A stretch of DNA of 64,000 nt, from assembly GCA_964019425.1 (NCBI GenBank), contig OZ025812.1:759027-823026 (forward strand), written 5' to 3'. The notes beneath the pieces are model-generated. The model did not search any database and was not told the origin of the DNA. It worked only from the letters and a program-made list of their open reading frames with translations. Positions within the stretch are counted from its first letter, which is position 1. Every line of letters starts with the position of its first letter. Below, one piece after another: positions 12,247 to 22,872 of the stretch. The translations under genes were made by a program, and so were the position numbers. The stretch is from Flectonema sp. DT1601 (lineage: Eukaryota; Euglenozoa; Diplonemea; Diplonemida; Diplonemidae).

Positions 12247-13257
12247 AATAAACAATGTTATCATTGTTTTTTTTTTATCGATCGACTTTGTCGACTAATT
12301 TCTATTTTCCTTCCTGGTCAAGACGCTAAACTGATTATTTTTTTCTTTAAAAAATAAATAAAAAGAATAAAAAAAAAAAAAAAAAAAAAAATGAATAAAC
12401 AATGTTATCATTGTTTCTTATCGATCGACTTTGTCGACTAATTTCTATTTTCCGTACTGGTCAAGACGCTAAACTGATTGTTTATTCTTTTAAAAAATAA
12501 ATAAAAGATATAAAAAAAAAAAAAAAAAAAAAGAAATAAACAATGTTATCATTGTTTTTTTTATCGATCGACTTTGTCGATTACTGTCTACTTTCCGTCC
12601 TGGTCAAGACGCTAAACTGATTTTTTTTTTTTTTTTAAGAATTAATAAAAAGAATATAAAAAAAAAAAAAAAAAAATGAATAAACAATGTTATCATTGTT
12701 TCTTATCGATCGACTTTGTCGACTAATTTCTATTTTCCGTCCTGGTCAGGACGCTAAACTGATTGTTTTTTCTTTAAAAAATAAATAAAAAGATAAATAA
12801 AAAAAAAAAAAAAAAAGGAATAAACAATGTTATCATTGTTTTTTTTATCGATCGACTATGTCGATTACTTTCTATTTTCCGTCCTGGTCAGGACGCTAAA
12901 CTGATTGTTTTTTCTTTAAGAAATAAATAAAAAGTTAAAAAAAAAAAAAAAAAAAAAAAAAGGAATAAACAATGTTATCATTGTTTTTTTTTTATCGATC
13001 GACTATGTCGATTACTTTCTATTTTCTGTCCTGGTCAAGACGCTAAACGGAAGTTTTTTCTTTAAAATAATTAAAAGGATTTAAAAAAAAAAAAAAAAAA
13101 AAAAAAAGAATAAACAATGTTATCATTGTTTTTTTTTCTATTGATCGACTATGTCGATTAATTTCTATTTTCCGTCCTGATCGAGACACTAAACTGATTG
13201 TTTCCTTTTTTTTTAAATAATAAATAAAAAAAAAAAAAATAAAAAAAAAAAAAAAAA
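9835..13257 (+). repeat. Hairpin-unit tandem array, about 25 units
   Basis: Units of about 110-155 bases. Each has AACAATG-TTAT-CATTGTT, then TCGAC-TNT-GTCGA, and often CGTC-n8-GACG followed by CTAAACTGATTG. A- and T-runs of variable length separate them. In 9.8-11.5 kb, units with the CCGTCCTGGTCAAGACG tail mostly alternate with units that lack it, a dimer-like higher order. From 12.4 kb on nearly all units carry the tail. Open frames here are only poly-Lys/poly-Phe products of the homopolymers. I see no gene. Confidence 0.9.
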
Positions 13258-13566
13258 AGAGCATCTCCCTGCTATCCCTCATATCCCCACAATAATATTA
13301 TACCTTTTCATTTTCTCTTTCCTTTTCTGGTCTTTATTTTTTTTTTTCCTTTTTCATACAACGTTTTTTTATTTATATATTTTTTTTTTTTTTTTTTTTC
13401 ATGTTTGATTATTTCCTCTTCATATTTTTTTTCTTTTTTCTTTTCTTTCTTTTTTTTCTTTTTTTTCTCTGCCTCTCTCTTAATTCTGTTCGTTTCTTTG
13501 AAACGAAAATTCATTTGAATATTATTCCTTGGTCAGCAACCATCATTGTCGCCCTTTGGGCCTGTT
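13258..13566 (+). repeat. TR block, copy 1
   Basis: A roughly 310-base block starting GAGCATCTCCCTGC and ending GGGCCTGTT. It occurs in whole or part at least seven times in the window, always between hairpin array and IE when intact. It holds T-rich tracts, a TATATA site near 13377, and a GTTTCTTTGAAACGAAAATTC inverted-repeat-like segment near 13490-13512. Non-coding. Confidence 0.8.
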
Positions 13567-13656
13567 AAAAAAAATAAAAAATAAAAAGAAAGTTTACATC
13601 GGGAATAGGGCAGGAGCCAAAAGCTCCCAGTCCGTTACTTCCCACTTTATCGAAAT
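13567..13656 (-). repeat. IE block, copy 1
   Basis: A block of about 90 bases. Read on the minus strand, it begins ATTTCGATAAAGTGGGAAG, has a GGAGC-TTTTG-GCTCC hairpin, then GTAAACTTTC, a T-rich tract and AACAG. The last part looks like a tiny GT-AG intron or a 3' splice acceptor. The start point is constant while the sequence before it differs between copies, here a LINE fragment. Confidence 0.75.
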
Positions 13657-15981
13657 CCAAAGAGGGGTGATATAATTAAGGGTAGGGATAAGGGGTTTAA
13701 TAAGAGGAGTAAAAAGACTACTCGTAGTTGTAAAGAGCGAGAGGTAGTTCTTTGCTATCTTCATCATAGCAACAGATTCATACAGAACGGGGGTTCGGGG
13801 GGAAACTTGTTGACTAAAGTGGGTCATACGGGGACGCGCGGCACGCAAACTCTCGACCTCCTGTTGAGTATAGAAAAGTCTTATTTTACTTTCTCTTTCC
13901 TCATTACATTTGGTCTCCAATTCGTTCGACAGAAGAACAAACCTTTGATGGTAATTAAAGAGCGCCATTTCCGATAGGTCTGCTCTCTGAGTCAGATTTG
14001 CGAGCTCACGTTTCCTGTAATCTTCCACTAAGTCATATTGTCGAACTAGTGCAGAAAGAGAAGTCTTCGATTCATCGCGTTCTGCTGTTAACCGTTGAAT
14101 TACTCCTTCTAGAAGTTCATATTCTTTTCTATCTTTTTCAATAATTAAAACAGGAGGCGCAGGAGGAAGTGAGGATGGATCCTGGTTGGTAGCTTTGATC
14201 TCAACAGTTAATCCATTTAGTAACTGCTTGTCTTTCTCGAGGGAGGCTGACATCGCATTAAAGTAAAATAAAAATAGAACATAAAAAATTCGTTCTTTCA
14301 TTTGCTCTAATTCGTTTTCTAAAATCTGGCATTTCAAGGAAAGTTTCAGCCTTAATTTTCCTTCTTTTTTTTTGTACAAGGGGGTTTGAGAACCCATGTC
14401 AGATTGAGTTCTTATCACTATAGCGAAATCAGCAGGAAGTGTTTGCGATCCCGTTGACATGAGTTCAGGTGGGGGAGTCTGGAAAGAGATGGAAGAAATA
14501 GAAGAGAATGACAAGGAGAGTCCAGTGAGCTCATCCTCATCTAACAAAACAGAAGGGGCCGGGGAGGAAGAACCATTGGCAATAAGTAGAATAGAAAGAG
14601 CCGATGCGTAACAAGTTTGCCAGATAAAACATTTCTCAAGCCACGATCTTTCAATGGTGAGCTTTTCGATCGTTTTCAGTTTTGTTACTTTGTGGATTTT
14701 GACTTCTTCCACAGGGAAGATTTCTTTACCATCTTTTATAAAACTTGCAGTGGCAGGTTCTTCTTTAATGCTGCGCATTAGTGGTCTTGAATGCCACGTG
14801 GGGAGGTTCCTCGTCTGGAACAGAACATATGAGCACTGTCTGGCGATTCTGGTGCATTCACAAAATAAAGCTTTTGTTGGTGCTAAAGGTGAACCGATGT
14901 GACGTGTCCAGATGTTCAGCTGGTCCATGCAGATGTTTCCTCGTACGCCAACTTCAATAGTAAAAATGTTACAGTCGAAGCCATTAGCGATGATCGAGTC
15001 TCTTAGCTTTAGGTATTTCTTTTCCTTTAAGACATGAGAGGTTTCGAAACGGTCTTCATTTGGACACGTCAGCTCCAGAATCAGTGCTCTTTTCGCAAAA
15101 AAAGAATAAATAAAAATGTCTGGTCTTAGAGAGGACGAGACATGGCACACTTCAAGAGGAACAATTAGGCGGTTATCACCGACATCGTCGAGGATGACCC
15201 AATCATTCGCTAGTGAGAGTTCGCCTGTCTCTTTAGAAATTCTTTCTAGGGGTTTATTTTCCCCTGTTTTTAAAAAAGTTTGAGAGGGAGGCGGGAGGTT
15301 TTCTTTTCTTTTGTTGGCTTTTATTATCAACTCTTCCAAGAAGATAACAATGCGTTTTAGAACGCTGTCGTGACGCCACGTGAACCTCCCTTGTGTTAAA
15401 GAGACAGGACAGCCTGTTAAGACATGCCTGAGGGTAGGATTCACTTTGCCACACAAAACACAATTTTGGTCCACATTGGTGACGTTCCACCTCTTTAAAT
15501 TATCTTGTGAGGGGAGGGTGTTTGTAACCGCTTTCAGTTGAAATGAGATATAGGCAGGATTTCCCTCCCTAAGTACCTTATTCCAGGTGAAGTCGTTTAT
15601 CATACATTTAGACCACTCCTTCCACTGACCTTGGACTTGTAATTTATTCAAAGAGTTCAGTAGTTCATCTGTGGCTTCCACTTCAAAACGCTTAAGGAGA
15701 TCGGGGCGAGTAGTACGTAGATCGCGCAATCGGTGACCAAGACCAGCTGATTGCTTCGCAAGAGAACGGTAAGAAAAAAACTTAATAAGGCGCTCCCACT
15801 CAGCAGAAGCTGAAAACTTTTTCGACCAGTTGGACGATTTCTCCATAATAACATTGTAGACACCGTGCATGTCAGAGTCCTGTGAGGATCTGAGGATGTC
15901 TAGTTTAATTGATTGCGCTTGTTTATATAGCGTCTCAACTCTTTTGTGTCTGAGACCAACAGTGTTCTTTGAACCGGTAAA
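13657..15981 (-). pseudogene. Truncated LINE copy (knuckle, endonuclease and part of C-terminus)
   Basis: A minus-strand copy of the LINE at 3-8262, nearly identical where they overlap. It starts inside the region just after the RT (near a GSKNT motif), holds the CCHC knuckle and the RPD/ELTCP endonuclease, and stops before the last part of the C-terminal region. There it runs directly into IE, so the frame reads a further 22 foreign codons to a stop at 13594. It lacks the 1,357-bp repeat, which shows the uninterrupted sequence at that site. It has no RT domain and cannot be autonomous. Confidence 0.88.
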
Positions 15982-16145
15982 ATAAATAAAAAACGTTGTA
16001 TGAAAAAGGAAAAAAAAGAAAAAAAAAAAGACCAGAAAAGGAAAGAGAAAATGAAAAGGTATAATATTATTGTGGGGATATGAGGGATAGCAGGGAGATG
16101 CTCTTTTTTTTTTTTTTTTTATTTTTTTTTTTTTTATTTATTATT
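15982..16145 (-). repeat. TR block, outer half only
   Basis: The outer half of TR in minus orientation, starting at the TATATA-side sequence and ending in GATGCTC plus a T-run. It joins the LINE fragment on its left and module B copy 1 on its right. The left joint is near the same TATATA position where MITEs interrupt other TR copies. Confidence 0.75.
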
Positions 16146-17545
16146 TAAATTGGTGTTTAATGCGTTCCGTGGCATACAGTCCGCAGTAGGGTCCAAACTC
16201 CACGTGAGTGATGGCTCCTTCTGTGGACTCAGGGGTCTTCCCGGGACCGACTCCGGTTCCTGCTGTCCTCCGGCGAAAGATATAGTTGGGCCAGGAGGGT
16301 GTAGGGCGGCAGAGTCTGGCCTAGACAGGGAGGCTTCCTTCCACGGTGTCTCTCCAACGTATGTTGCGATCGGGCCAGTGTGCAGGTTAGATTCTAGGTC
16401 TTTTTTCCCCCGCGGTTTGTTATGGTCTAATAGGCGGTTTCGGAAACTTTTGTGTCTGGATTAGAGGTTTTCCCTTTAATTTATTTCAAACAGGGCAACA
16501 GGGGGAAAGTTTGGTTTGTATCCCCTGGGTGTTTAGCGTCACCTGTTGAGGTGTAACGTATTCTGTTTACTTCTATCCCTTTGTTTTTTTTTTTATTTCA
16601 AACAGGACAGCAGGGGGAAAGTTTGTTTCGTACCCCCCGGGTGCTTAGCGTCACCCTCCATGCGATGCTTGCGCAGGGAGAGCCAAGGGTCGAGAACCCT
16701 TGAGATTACCTTTGTTTCTTTTTGTTACTGGATTGCAGTGGCGCAACCCATCACCCCACCTGTTGGTATCTTTTTATTTTTTTTATTTAAAGAAAAAAGC
16801 AGGCTAAGTCGCCTGAGCTGGCATCGCCAGAATATTTAACTTCACATGGCAATGTCAGCTCGTGAAGGGATCCAGTTGGATCAAAGGTTTTCTCCCCCCC
16901 ACTCTATTTGTCGTCATTGGTGCGCACCTTCGAACAGGAAGGCCAACACTGACGGAATTTTTTACTTCTCTTCCCAGGGTTGAACCTTGGGAAAAAAACA
17001 AACAATAAACACAGTGTAGACAAACACCCGCCGGACATCTGCAGAGCAGCGATCGATGTCGATGTCTTCGTTGTCGAACTTCCTGGCGTTTATGTTTTTG
17101 TTTTTAACAACAACACAACACCAACTAACAGGTTTGTCTCATTGCCCGTTCTTTCTTGTTTCCCTTTGCCGCCGGAAGAACGAAGGTCGACGGAGGTCCG
17201 AAGCATTGCTTGCGATGATGTTCCGGTATGTGTTGCGTCTCTGTTATTTGTTTGTTTCAACTCAATTGGTTCATCTCAGGTTTTAGAAGTCTTCGTCCTG
17301 TCCGATGGGAAGGGCCTGAACCAAAAGTTCACCGCCCCTATTCCTCTCCCAAATCTCTTATCCGGCTCCGCTACCTCTGGTCTTCCGGTGGATGTTGCGG
17401 TTGGGGCTCCGACCGGATCAGCTGGCAAGAATGGAATTGTGGCGGCTAGTGCGGGTCCTCCCGGCGCACCAATACCAAACCCGATGAAGTCACCCTTCCA
17501 GAATCCTTCATAGACGCATCGAGCCGCCTCTACACCCTGACTGGA
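16146..17545 (+). other. Module B copy 1, upstream region
   Basis: GC-richer sequence before the module B reading frame. Bases 16150-16435 match the region at 26010-26290 in inverse orientation, where a minus-to-plus open stretch can be seen. About 925 bases (16436-17360) are present here and absent from the inverted copy. This extra segment contains a direct repeat of about 65 bases (16487-16553 and 16594-16660), each copy starting TTTCAAACAG. Just before 17546 the sequence encodes the start of a USP-type C-terminal box. No confident separate gene. Confidence 0.5.
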
Positions 17546-18742
17546 ATGATCCAACACGTCAGATTTAACGAGGTCTCGGGACACTATGTGTCGTATACGA
17601 CAAATGGAAGGGGGGGATGGCTGAAACAAGACGATTCTGCCGAGGGAATCTACACGTCGAAGGTCACACAAGTAAAGCCTTGCGTCGCCCTGTACCTGAG
17701 ACGAGAGCAGCTACCCTCCTCCACCCAGGATCCAAGACGGATTTTAGCACCCTCCAACAGGAAGCCATCTTTCTTCTACGGAGTCGCCGAAGGCAGATCC
17801 CCGGGAGTCTATACCACGTGGGAGGAAACGAAGAGGGAGGTGCACAAATACAGAGGCGCCGTCCACCAAAGATTCGTCCTCCGCGAGTCGGCCCAGCGAT
17901 TTGTCGAGAGGTACAACCCACCATCAGGGGATACCAAAGTCGCTCCACCGCCGGGCAGCAAATGGTACGCAGTAGTCAGGGGCCGAAAGTCCGGTCTGTA
18001 CGACTGCTGGCGCGAAGCGAGCTCGATGGTAAACGAGTTCACCAGAAGCCGGTACAAGGCCTTCAACTCGCGATTGGAAGCCTCTCTATACTGGTGGGAC
18101 CACATGGCAGGGGGACCTCAACAGGACTCGCCTCGCATGTGCCTATTCTTTGCCAGTCATAGGAACTTGAACACTGGGAGGACGGGGGCGGCCGCCTGCC
18201 TGTTGGACACGCAACTGCACAAGTTGACGGCCAGCTGGGGTGCGACGCTCGACACTGCAGACCTCGGGCTAGCCTCCTACTATGCTGCCCTCAAGGGGAT
18301 ACAGAAGATGAGTCAACAGGATAGAAATGCCACCTGGAGTTGCAGAGGAAATATGAACACGTGGAGTGCGACAACACGGACGGGACTGGCGGGGGCTGTG
18401 CCGGACACATGGAGCTTCCTCAACACACCAAACGTCGCCAACAACTGTGCGCAGTTCAAGGCGGAAGAGGTGTCCTCTCGAGATTACTGCTCGCTGATGG
18501 ACGTGTTGAGACGTACCTCAGAACTGGAAGGGGAGCTGGGATTACGGTTAACCAAGAAACCGAGATCCCCAGATTCCGATTCGCAGGGAGAGTCTGCCTC
18601 GGTCAAAAAACCAAAGGCTGAGGCAGACCATCCACCGCCCGCCATAGCCGACCCCGATAGAAGCCCAACGCGAAGGCAGTCCCCTGCCGTCAGCCAGTCT
18701 AAGGACGATAGTTGCAACCATAGACCCGCCGGAGAAAGGTGA
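17546..18742 (+). CDS. Module B copy 1: USP His-box, two hybrid-binding domains, RNase H-like fold
   Basis: An open frame of 398 codons inside the repeat complex; the ATG is internal, as similarity begins upstream. Residues 12-17 are GHYVSY, followed by GGWLKQDD, the His-box pattern of ubiquitin-specific proteases (peptidase C19). Residues about 77-122 and 140-183 are two hybrid-binding (RNase H1 N-terminal, 'viroplasmin') domains with the F/WYxVxxGRxxGxYxxW signature. Residues about 198-305 resemble an RNase H-like fold. A Lys/Ser/Pro-rich tail with KKPK-type basic clusters follows. The fold call is by pattern only. No capsid, integrase or reverse transcriptase is attached. It may serve the neighbouring LINE or be an unrelated element; I cannot tell which. 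Confidence 0.7.
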   Translation: MIQHVRFNEVSGHYVSYTTNGRGGWLKQDDSAEGIYTSKVTQVKPCVALYLRREQLPSSTQDPRRILAPSNRKPSFFYGVAEGRSPGVYTTWEETKREVHKYRGAVHQRFVLRESAQRFVERYNPPSGDTKVAPPPGSKWYAVVRGRKSGLYDCWREASSMVNEFTRSRYKAFNSRLEASLYWWDHMAGGPQQDSPRMCLFFASHRNLNTGRTGAAACLLDTQLHKLTASWGATLDTADLGLASYYAALKGIQKMSQQDRNATWSCRGNMNTWSATTRTGLAGAVPDTWSFLNTPNVANNCAQFKAEEVSSRDYCSLMDVLRRTSELEGELGLRLTKKPRSPDSDSQGESASVKKPKAEADHPPPAIADPDRSPTRRQSPAVSQSKDDSCNHRPAGER

Positions 18743-19158
18743 ACACGATGCCTCCGAAGATACAGTAAACACCCTCAAGGAAGAAGTATATGATGCCCCT
18801 GGAGAACAGACAGACACCCTCACCGGGGAAGTACGCGATGCCTCCGAAGAACCAGCGGATATTCTTACCGAAGTAGAACATGATGCCGCCGGAGAACTAG
18901 CAGACACCCTCGCCGAAGAAGTGCGCGATACCGCCGAACAACCAGCAGACATCCTCACCGAAATAGAACAGGATGCCTCCGGAGAACTAGCGGACGCCCT
19001 CGACAATGAAGTGTGTGACACCTCTGAAGAACCAGTAGACATCCTCACCAAGGAGGAACGTGACTTGTCCAGCCCGTCATCGCAGTTACAAGCATACGAC
19101 AAGGAGACCCACACTCCCCCTGTGGCCAGAACGCTAGACCTCGACAGCCATAACAGCT
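18743..19158 (+). repeat. Acidic-repeat tail of module B copy 1
   Basis: A degenerate minisatellite of about 60 bases encoding acidic units of the type DxxEEPADxLTEE. It lies directly after the module B frame and ends abruptly where a hairpin-array unit begins (19159). The same tail occurs at 24060-24320 (minus) and 28860-29050 (plus). Confidence 0.7.
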
Positions 19159-19217
19159 CTACACTTTCTATTTTCCGTCCTGGTCAAGACGCTAAACTGA
19201 TTTAAAATAATTAAAAG

Positions 19218-19252
<35 letters not shown>

Positions 19253-19365
19253 TAAACAATGTTATCATTGTTTTTTTTTCTATCGATCGACTATGTCGAT
19301 TAATTTCTATTTTCCGTCCCGATCGAGACGCTAAACTGATTGTTTCCTTTTTTTAAATAATAAAT

Positions 19366-19389
<24 letters not shown>
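19159..19389 (+). repeat. Hairpin-array remnant
   Basis: Two hairpin-array units joined at 19159 directly to module B coding sequence without IE or TR between. This is the left outer edge of an inverted duplication centred near 19765. Confidence 0.8.
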
Positions 19390-19396
<7 letters not shown>

Positions 19397-19716
19397 ATCT
19401 CCCTGCTATCCTCATATCCCCACAATAATATTATACCTTTTCATTTTCTCTTTCCTTTTCTGGTCTTTTTTTTTTTTTTTTTTCTTTTTTTTCCTTTTTC
19501 ATACAACGTTTTTTATTTATATTTTTTTTTTTTTTTTTATTTTTTTCATGTTTGATTATTTCCTCTTCATATTTTTTTTTTCTTTTCTTTCTTTTTATTT
19601 TTTTTTTTTCTCTGCCTCTCTCTTAATTCTGTTCGTTTCTTTGAAACGAAAATTCATTTGAATATTATTCCTTGGTCAGCAACAGTCATTGTCGCCCTCT
19701 GGGCCTGTTAAAAAAA
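19390..19716 (+). repeat. TR block, copy 3 (left arm of palindrome)
   Basis: A full TR in plus orientation, GAGCATCTCCCTGC to GGGCCTGTT. With 19813-20140 it forms a perfect or near-perfect inverted pair separated only by one IE. Confidence 0.8.
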
Positions 19717-19724
19717 AAAGGCTG

Positions 19725-19812
19725 AATTCGATAGAGTGGGAAGTAACGGACTGGGAGCTTTTGGCTCCTGCCCTATTCCCGATGTAAACTTTCTTTTTAT
19801 TTTTTTTTTTTT
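19725..19812 (+). repeat. IE block, copy 2 (centre of palindrome)
   Basis: The IE variant starting AATTCGATAGAGTGGG, the same variant as at 22571-22652. It is preceded by an A-run and GGCTG. It keeps the GGAGC/GCTCC hairpin and the GTAAAC...AACAG intron-like end. Confidence 0.75.
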
Positions 19813-20140
19813 TAACAGGCCCAGAGGGCGACAATGACTGTTGCTGACCAAGGAATAATATTCAAATGAATTTTCGTTTCAAAGAAACGAACAGAATTAA
19901 GAGAGAGGCAGAGAAAGAAAAAAAAAAAAAAAAGAAAGAAAAGAAAAAAAAAAAAAAAAATATGAAGAGGAAATAATCAAACATGAAAAAAATAAAAAAA
20001 AAAATAAAATATAAATAAAAAACGTTGTATGAAAAAGGAAAAAAAAGAAGAAAAAAAAAAAAGACCAGAAAAGGAAAGAGAAAATGAAAAGGTATAATAT
20101 TATTGTGGGGATATGAGGATAGCAGGGAGATGCTCTTTTT
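19813..20140 (-). repeat. TR block, copy 4 (right arm of palindrome)
   Basis: A full TR in minus orientation, mirror of 19390-19716, followed by array DNA. Confidence 0.8.
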
Positions 20141-20268
20141 TTTTTTTTTTTTATTTATTATTTAAAAAAAAGGAAACAATCAGTTTAGCGTCTCGATCGG
20201 GACGGAAAATAGAAATTAATCGACATAGTCGATCGATAGAAAAAAAAACAATGATAACATTGTTTATT

Positions 20269-20302
<34 letters not shown>

Positions 20303-20826
20303 CTTTTAATTATTTTAAAGAAAAAACAATCAGTTTAGCGTCTTGACCAGGACGGAAAATAGAAAGTGATCGACATAGTCAATCGATAAAAAAACAATGA
20401 TAACATTGTTTATTCTTTTTTTTTTTTTTTTAAATTCTTATTATTTATTTTTTAAAGAAAAAAAAACGGAAAATAAAAATTAGTCGACAAAGTCGAACGA
20501 TAAAAAAAAAACAATGATAACATTGTTTATTCTTTTTTTTTTTGTTTTTTTTTTATATTCTTTTTTATTAATTTTGAAAAAAAAAACAATCAGTTTAGCG
20601 TCTTGACCAGGACGGAAAATAGAAAGTAATCGACATAGTCGATCGATAAGAAAACAATGATAACATTGTTTATTCTTTTTTTTTATTTTAAATTCTTTTT
20701 ATTTATTTTTTAAAGAAAAAAACTGAAATAGAAATTAGTCGACAAAGTCGAACGATAAAAAAAGCAATGATAACATTGTTTATTCTTTTTTTTTTTTTAT
20801 TTTAAATTCTTTTTATTTATTTTTTA
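20141..20826 (-). repeat. Hairpin array, inverted, 5 units
   Basis: Five units read on the minus strand, with the same three inverted repeats as 9.8-13.3 kb. Tailed and untailed units alternate. It is much shorter than the left array. Confidence 0.85.
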
Positions 20827-21324
20827 ACAGGAGTTAAGATCACTTACATGAGTTAACACAACACAGATACGAGAGTCGCAAACTGAGGTAACACTACCAA
20901 TTCAACAAAAAATAATCAGGATCGGACACAAGGAGGAGAGTTCATTCTACCTCTCATTGTCCTTGCTGGTATCTTAAGTGTCTTGGTATCTCTTGTGTGT
21001 CGGTATCTCGGAAGTGCTGGTATCTCGTATGTGCGTTGGTATCTCTTGCGTGTTGGTATCTCTTGCACATAAAAAAAAAATTGAGTTAACATGATCAGTT
21101 TTATTTAACATTAAAGACAGACCGGAACTATTTGAAAATAAAATGTAGATGGGAAACAGTGAAAATTAAAATGAATGATAAAATTAAATGAGATTTATGA
21201 CATAACAGACCAGATAGAGAGTAATAAAGGGAAAAGGAAAACGGGAAGGGTTCATTCACTTAGTTAAAGTTAAGACCGATTAGTCAGTTTAAGGTCTTGA
21301 CTAGGACCAACAAAAAAAAAAAAA
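20827..21324 (-). repeat. GAGATACC-repeat block, inverted copy
   Basis: Inverse of 9237-9834. About six GGTATCTC motifs (reverse complement of GAGATACC) are seen at 20970-21065. Their spacers differ from those in the left copy. Confidence 0.75.
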
Positions 21325-21839
21325 AAAAATAACGATCAAGCTTAGCTGATCTTGTTTTTATTAAAATAAGGGGAGCGGGAGGGATGGGAGGAATAAAGGA
21401 AAAAAAAGAAAAGGTCGATCAATTGGATCTGATCGTCGAGAAGAAGAAGACAATTATTTTAAAGGTCGATCGGCATAGCCGATCGTTGAGAAAAAATAAC
21501 CAGATATAAATACAATCAGTTTAAATTTAAAAAAAAAAAAAAAAAAGATTAACGATCAAGCTGAGCTGATCTTGTTTTTATTAAAATAAGGGGAGCGGGA
21601 GGGATGGAAAGAATAAAGGAAAAAAAAAAAAAAAAAAAAAAGGTCGATCAATTGGATCTGATCGTCGAGAAGAAGAAAACAATTATTTTAAAAAAAAATG
21701 ATCGGTATAGCCGATCGTTGAGAAAAGAACAGATATAAATACAATCGGTTTTGGTGATCGACGAGTGGAGCGATCACTTGACAAGAAGGAAAAAAGAAAG
21801 GACCGATTAATTGGGGCTTTGGTTGTATTCCCAAGGCAT
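21325..21839 (-). repeat. GATC-hairpin block, inverted copy
   Basis: Inverse of 8691-9236 with the same two units and the same GATC-based inverted repeats. It lies between the GAGATACC block and the LINE 3' region, preserving the order of the left arm. Confidence 0.78.
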
Positions 21840-22236
21840 GTTTTTTTTTTTTTTTTTTTATTATTCATTTACATTATTTTTTTTTTTTTTTTTTTAAATT
21901 AATAATCACATTTTGTTCAAAAATATTTCATATTAGAGTAAAAGAAAAAGAAAAAAAAGAGATAAGAGAAAAAAAAAAAAAAACCATTGCTGGCCCCCTC
22001 ACCACTCATAGAGGATGAGGAGGCCAGTAAGGCGTCACTCAAATCTATGCCAAGCCTTGGGAACTTGGATTGGGGTTTAGACCATTTACAATTAACAATT
22101 AACAATTAATCTGATTAACGTTATGATCTGACGGACATAAACATATCGACAAAATATTACAAACAAAACGAACAATAAATAATAAATAAGCTAATAAACT
22201 AAATAAACAAAGTGATGTGAAAGTAAGGAAAAAGAA
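21840..22236 (-). other. LINE 3' untranslated region, inverted copy
   Basis: Minus-strand copy of 8263-8690, including the segment with CATTGCTGGCCCCCTCACC, next to the LINE C-terminus at 22237. Confidence 0.75.
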
Positions 22237-22569
22237 TTACAAGGGGGTGGAGTCACCGTGAACGTCATCAGCAGAACATCTCCTTCGATTATAACGATAT
22301 CTTGATGGAGGGGTCCGTTTTTTCAGAGTTGAACGCTCAGACTTTCTCGGCGGAGTTTCAATTTCCTCATGTTCTTCTGTGTCTGGCGGACTCAAACCTT
22401 CTGCCCATGAAGCTAATTGGAACTTCAGGGCCGCAATTTGAGACCGTGCCAAGGCGAGTTGAGCATTTAAATCGCTCGCCAGTCCCGTTAACATCATGGA
22501 TTGCTCAAGCTGCTCTGCGTGAGTTGTACACCGTTGGTGATTCAGCTCCGAGAGGCGAAGTTGGGCATC
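22237..22569 (-). pseudogene. LINE C-terminal fragment
   Basis: Minus-strand fragment encoding only the last about 110 residues of the LINE protein, from the DAQLRLSEL segment to the basic C-terminus. Its upstream edge joins an IE block, so the open frame begins with IE-derived residues. The part of the LINE just before it (about 85 codons) is missing both here and at 13657. Confidence 0.85.
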
Positions 22570-22570
22570 C

Positions 22571-22652
22571 AAAAAAATAAAAAGAAAGTTTACATCGGGA
22601 ATAGGGCAGGAGCCAAAAGCTCCCAGTCCGTTACTTCCCACTCTATCGAATT
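22571..22652 (-). repeat. IE block, copy 3
   Basis: IE lying between a LINE C-terminal fragment and a hairpin-array remnant, with no TR beside it. This is the only IE seen without an adjoining TR. It is the AATTCGATAGAGTGGG variant, matching 19725. Confidence 0.75.
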
Positions 22653-22872
22653 CAAGATTCTATTTTCCGTCCTGATCGAGACGCTAAACTGATTGTTTCC
22701 TTTTTTTAAATAATAAATAAGAAAAAAAAAAAAAAAAAAAAAAAAAAGAGCATCTCCCTGCTATCCCTCATATCCCCACAATAATATTATACCTTTTCAT
22801 TTTCTCTTTCCTTTTCTGGTCTTTTTTTTTTTCTTTTTTTTCCTTTTTCATACAACGTTTTTTATTTATATA
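22653..22872 (+). repeat. Array remnant and outer half of TR
   Basis: Part of one array unit (CCGTCCTGATCGAGACG), then TR from GAGCATCTCC (22748) to the TATATA site where a MITE is inserted. Confidence 0.8.

Noticed and set aside
10042-12357. Several open frames of 75-90 codons in the hairpin array
   Set aside because: They are poly-Lys and poly-Phe translations of homopolymers repeated in each unit, without any conserved domain.
9835-13257. Regular array of palindromic units resembling a CRISPR array
   Set aside because: Eukaryotic context, no cas genes, spacers are A/T homopolymers rather than unique sequence, and units themselves vary.
16436-17360. Retained intron explaining the difference between module B copies 1 and 2
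   Set aside because: The edges are not GT-AG on either strand.
16150-17671. Several overlapping 75-177-codon frames on both strands
   Set aside because: GC-rich shadow frames of module B; only the strand carrying the USP/hybrid-binding patterns is supported.
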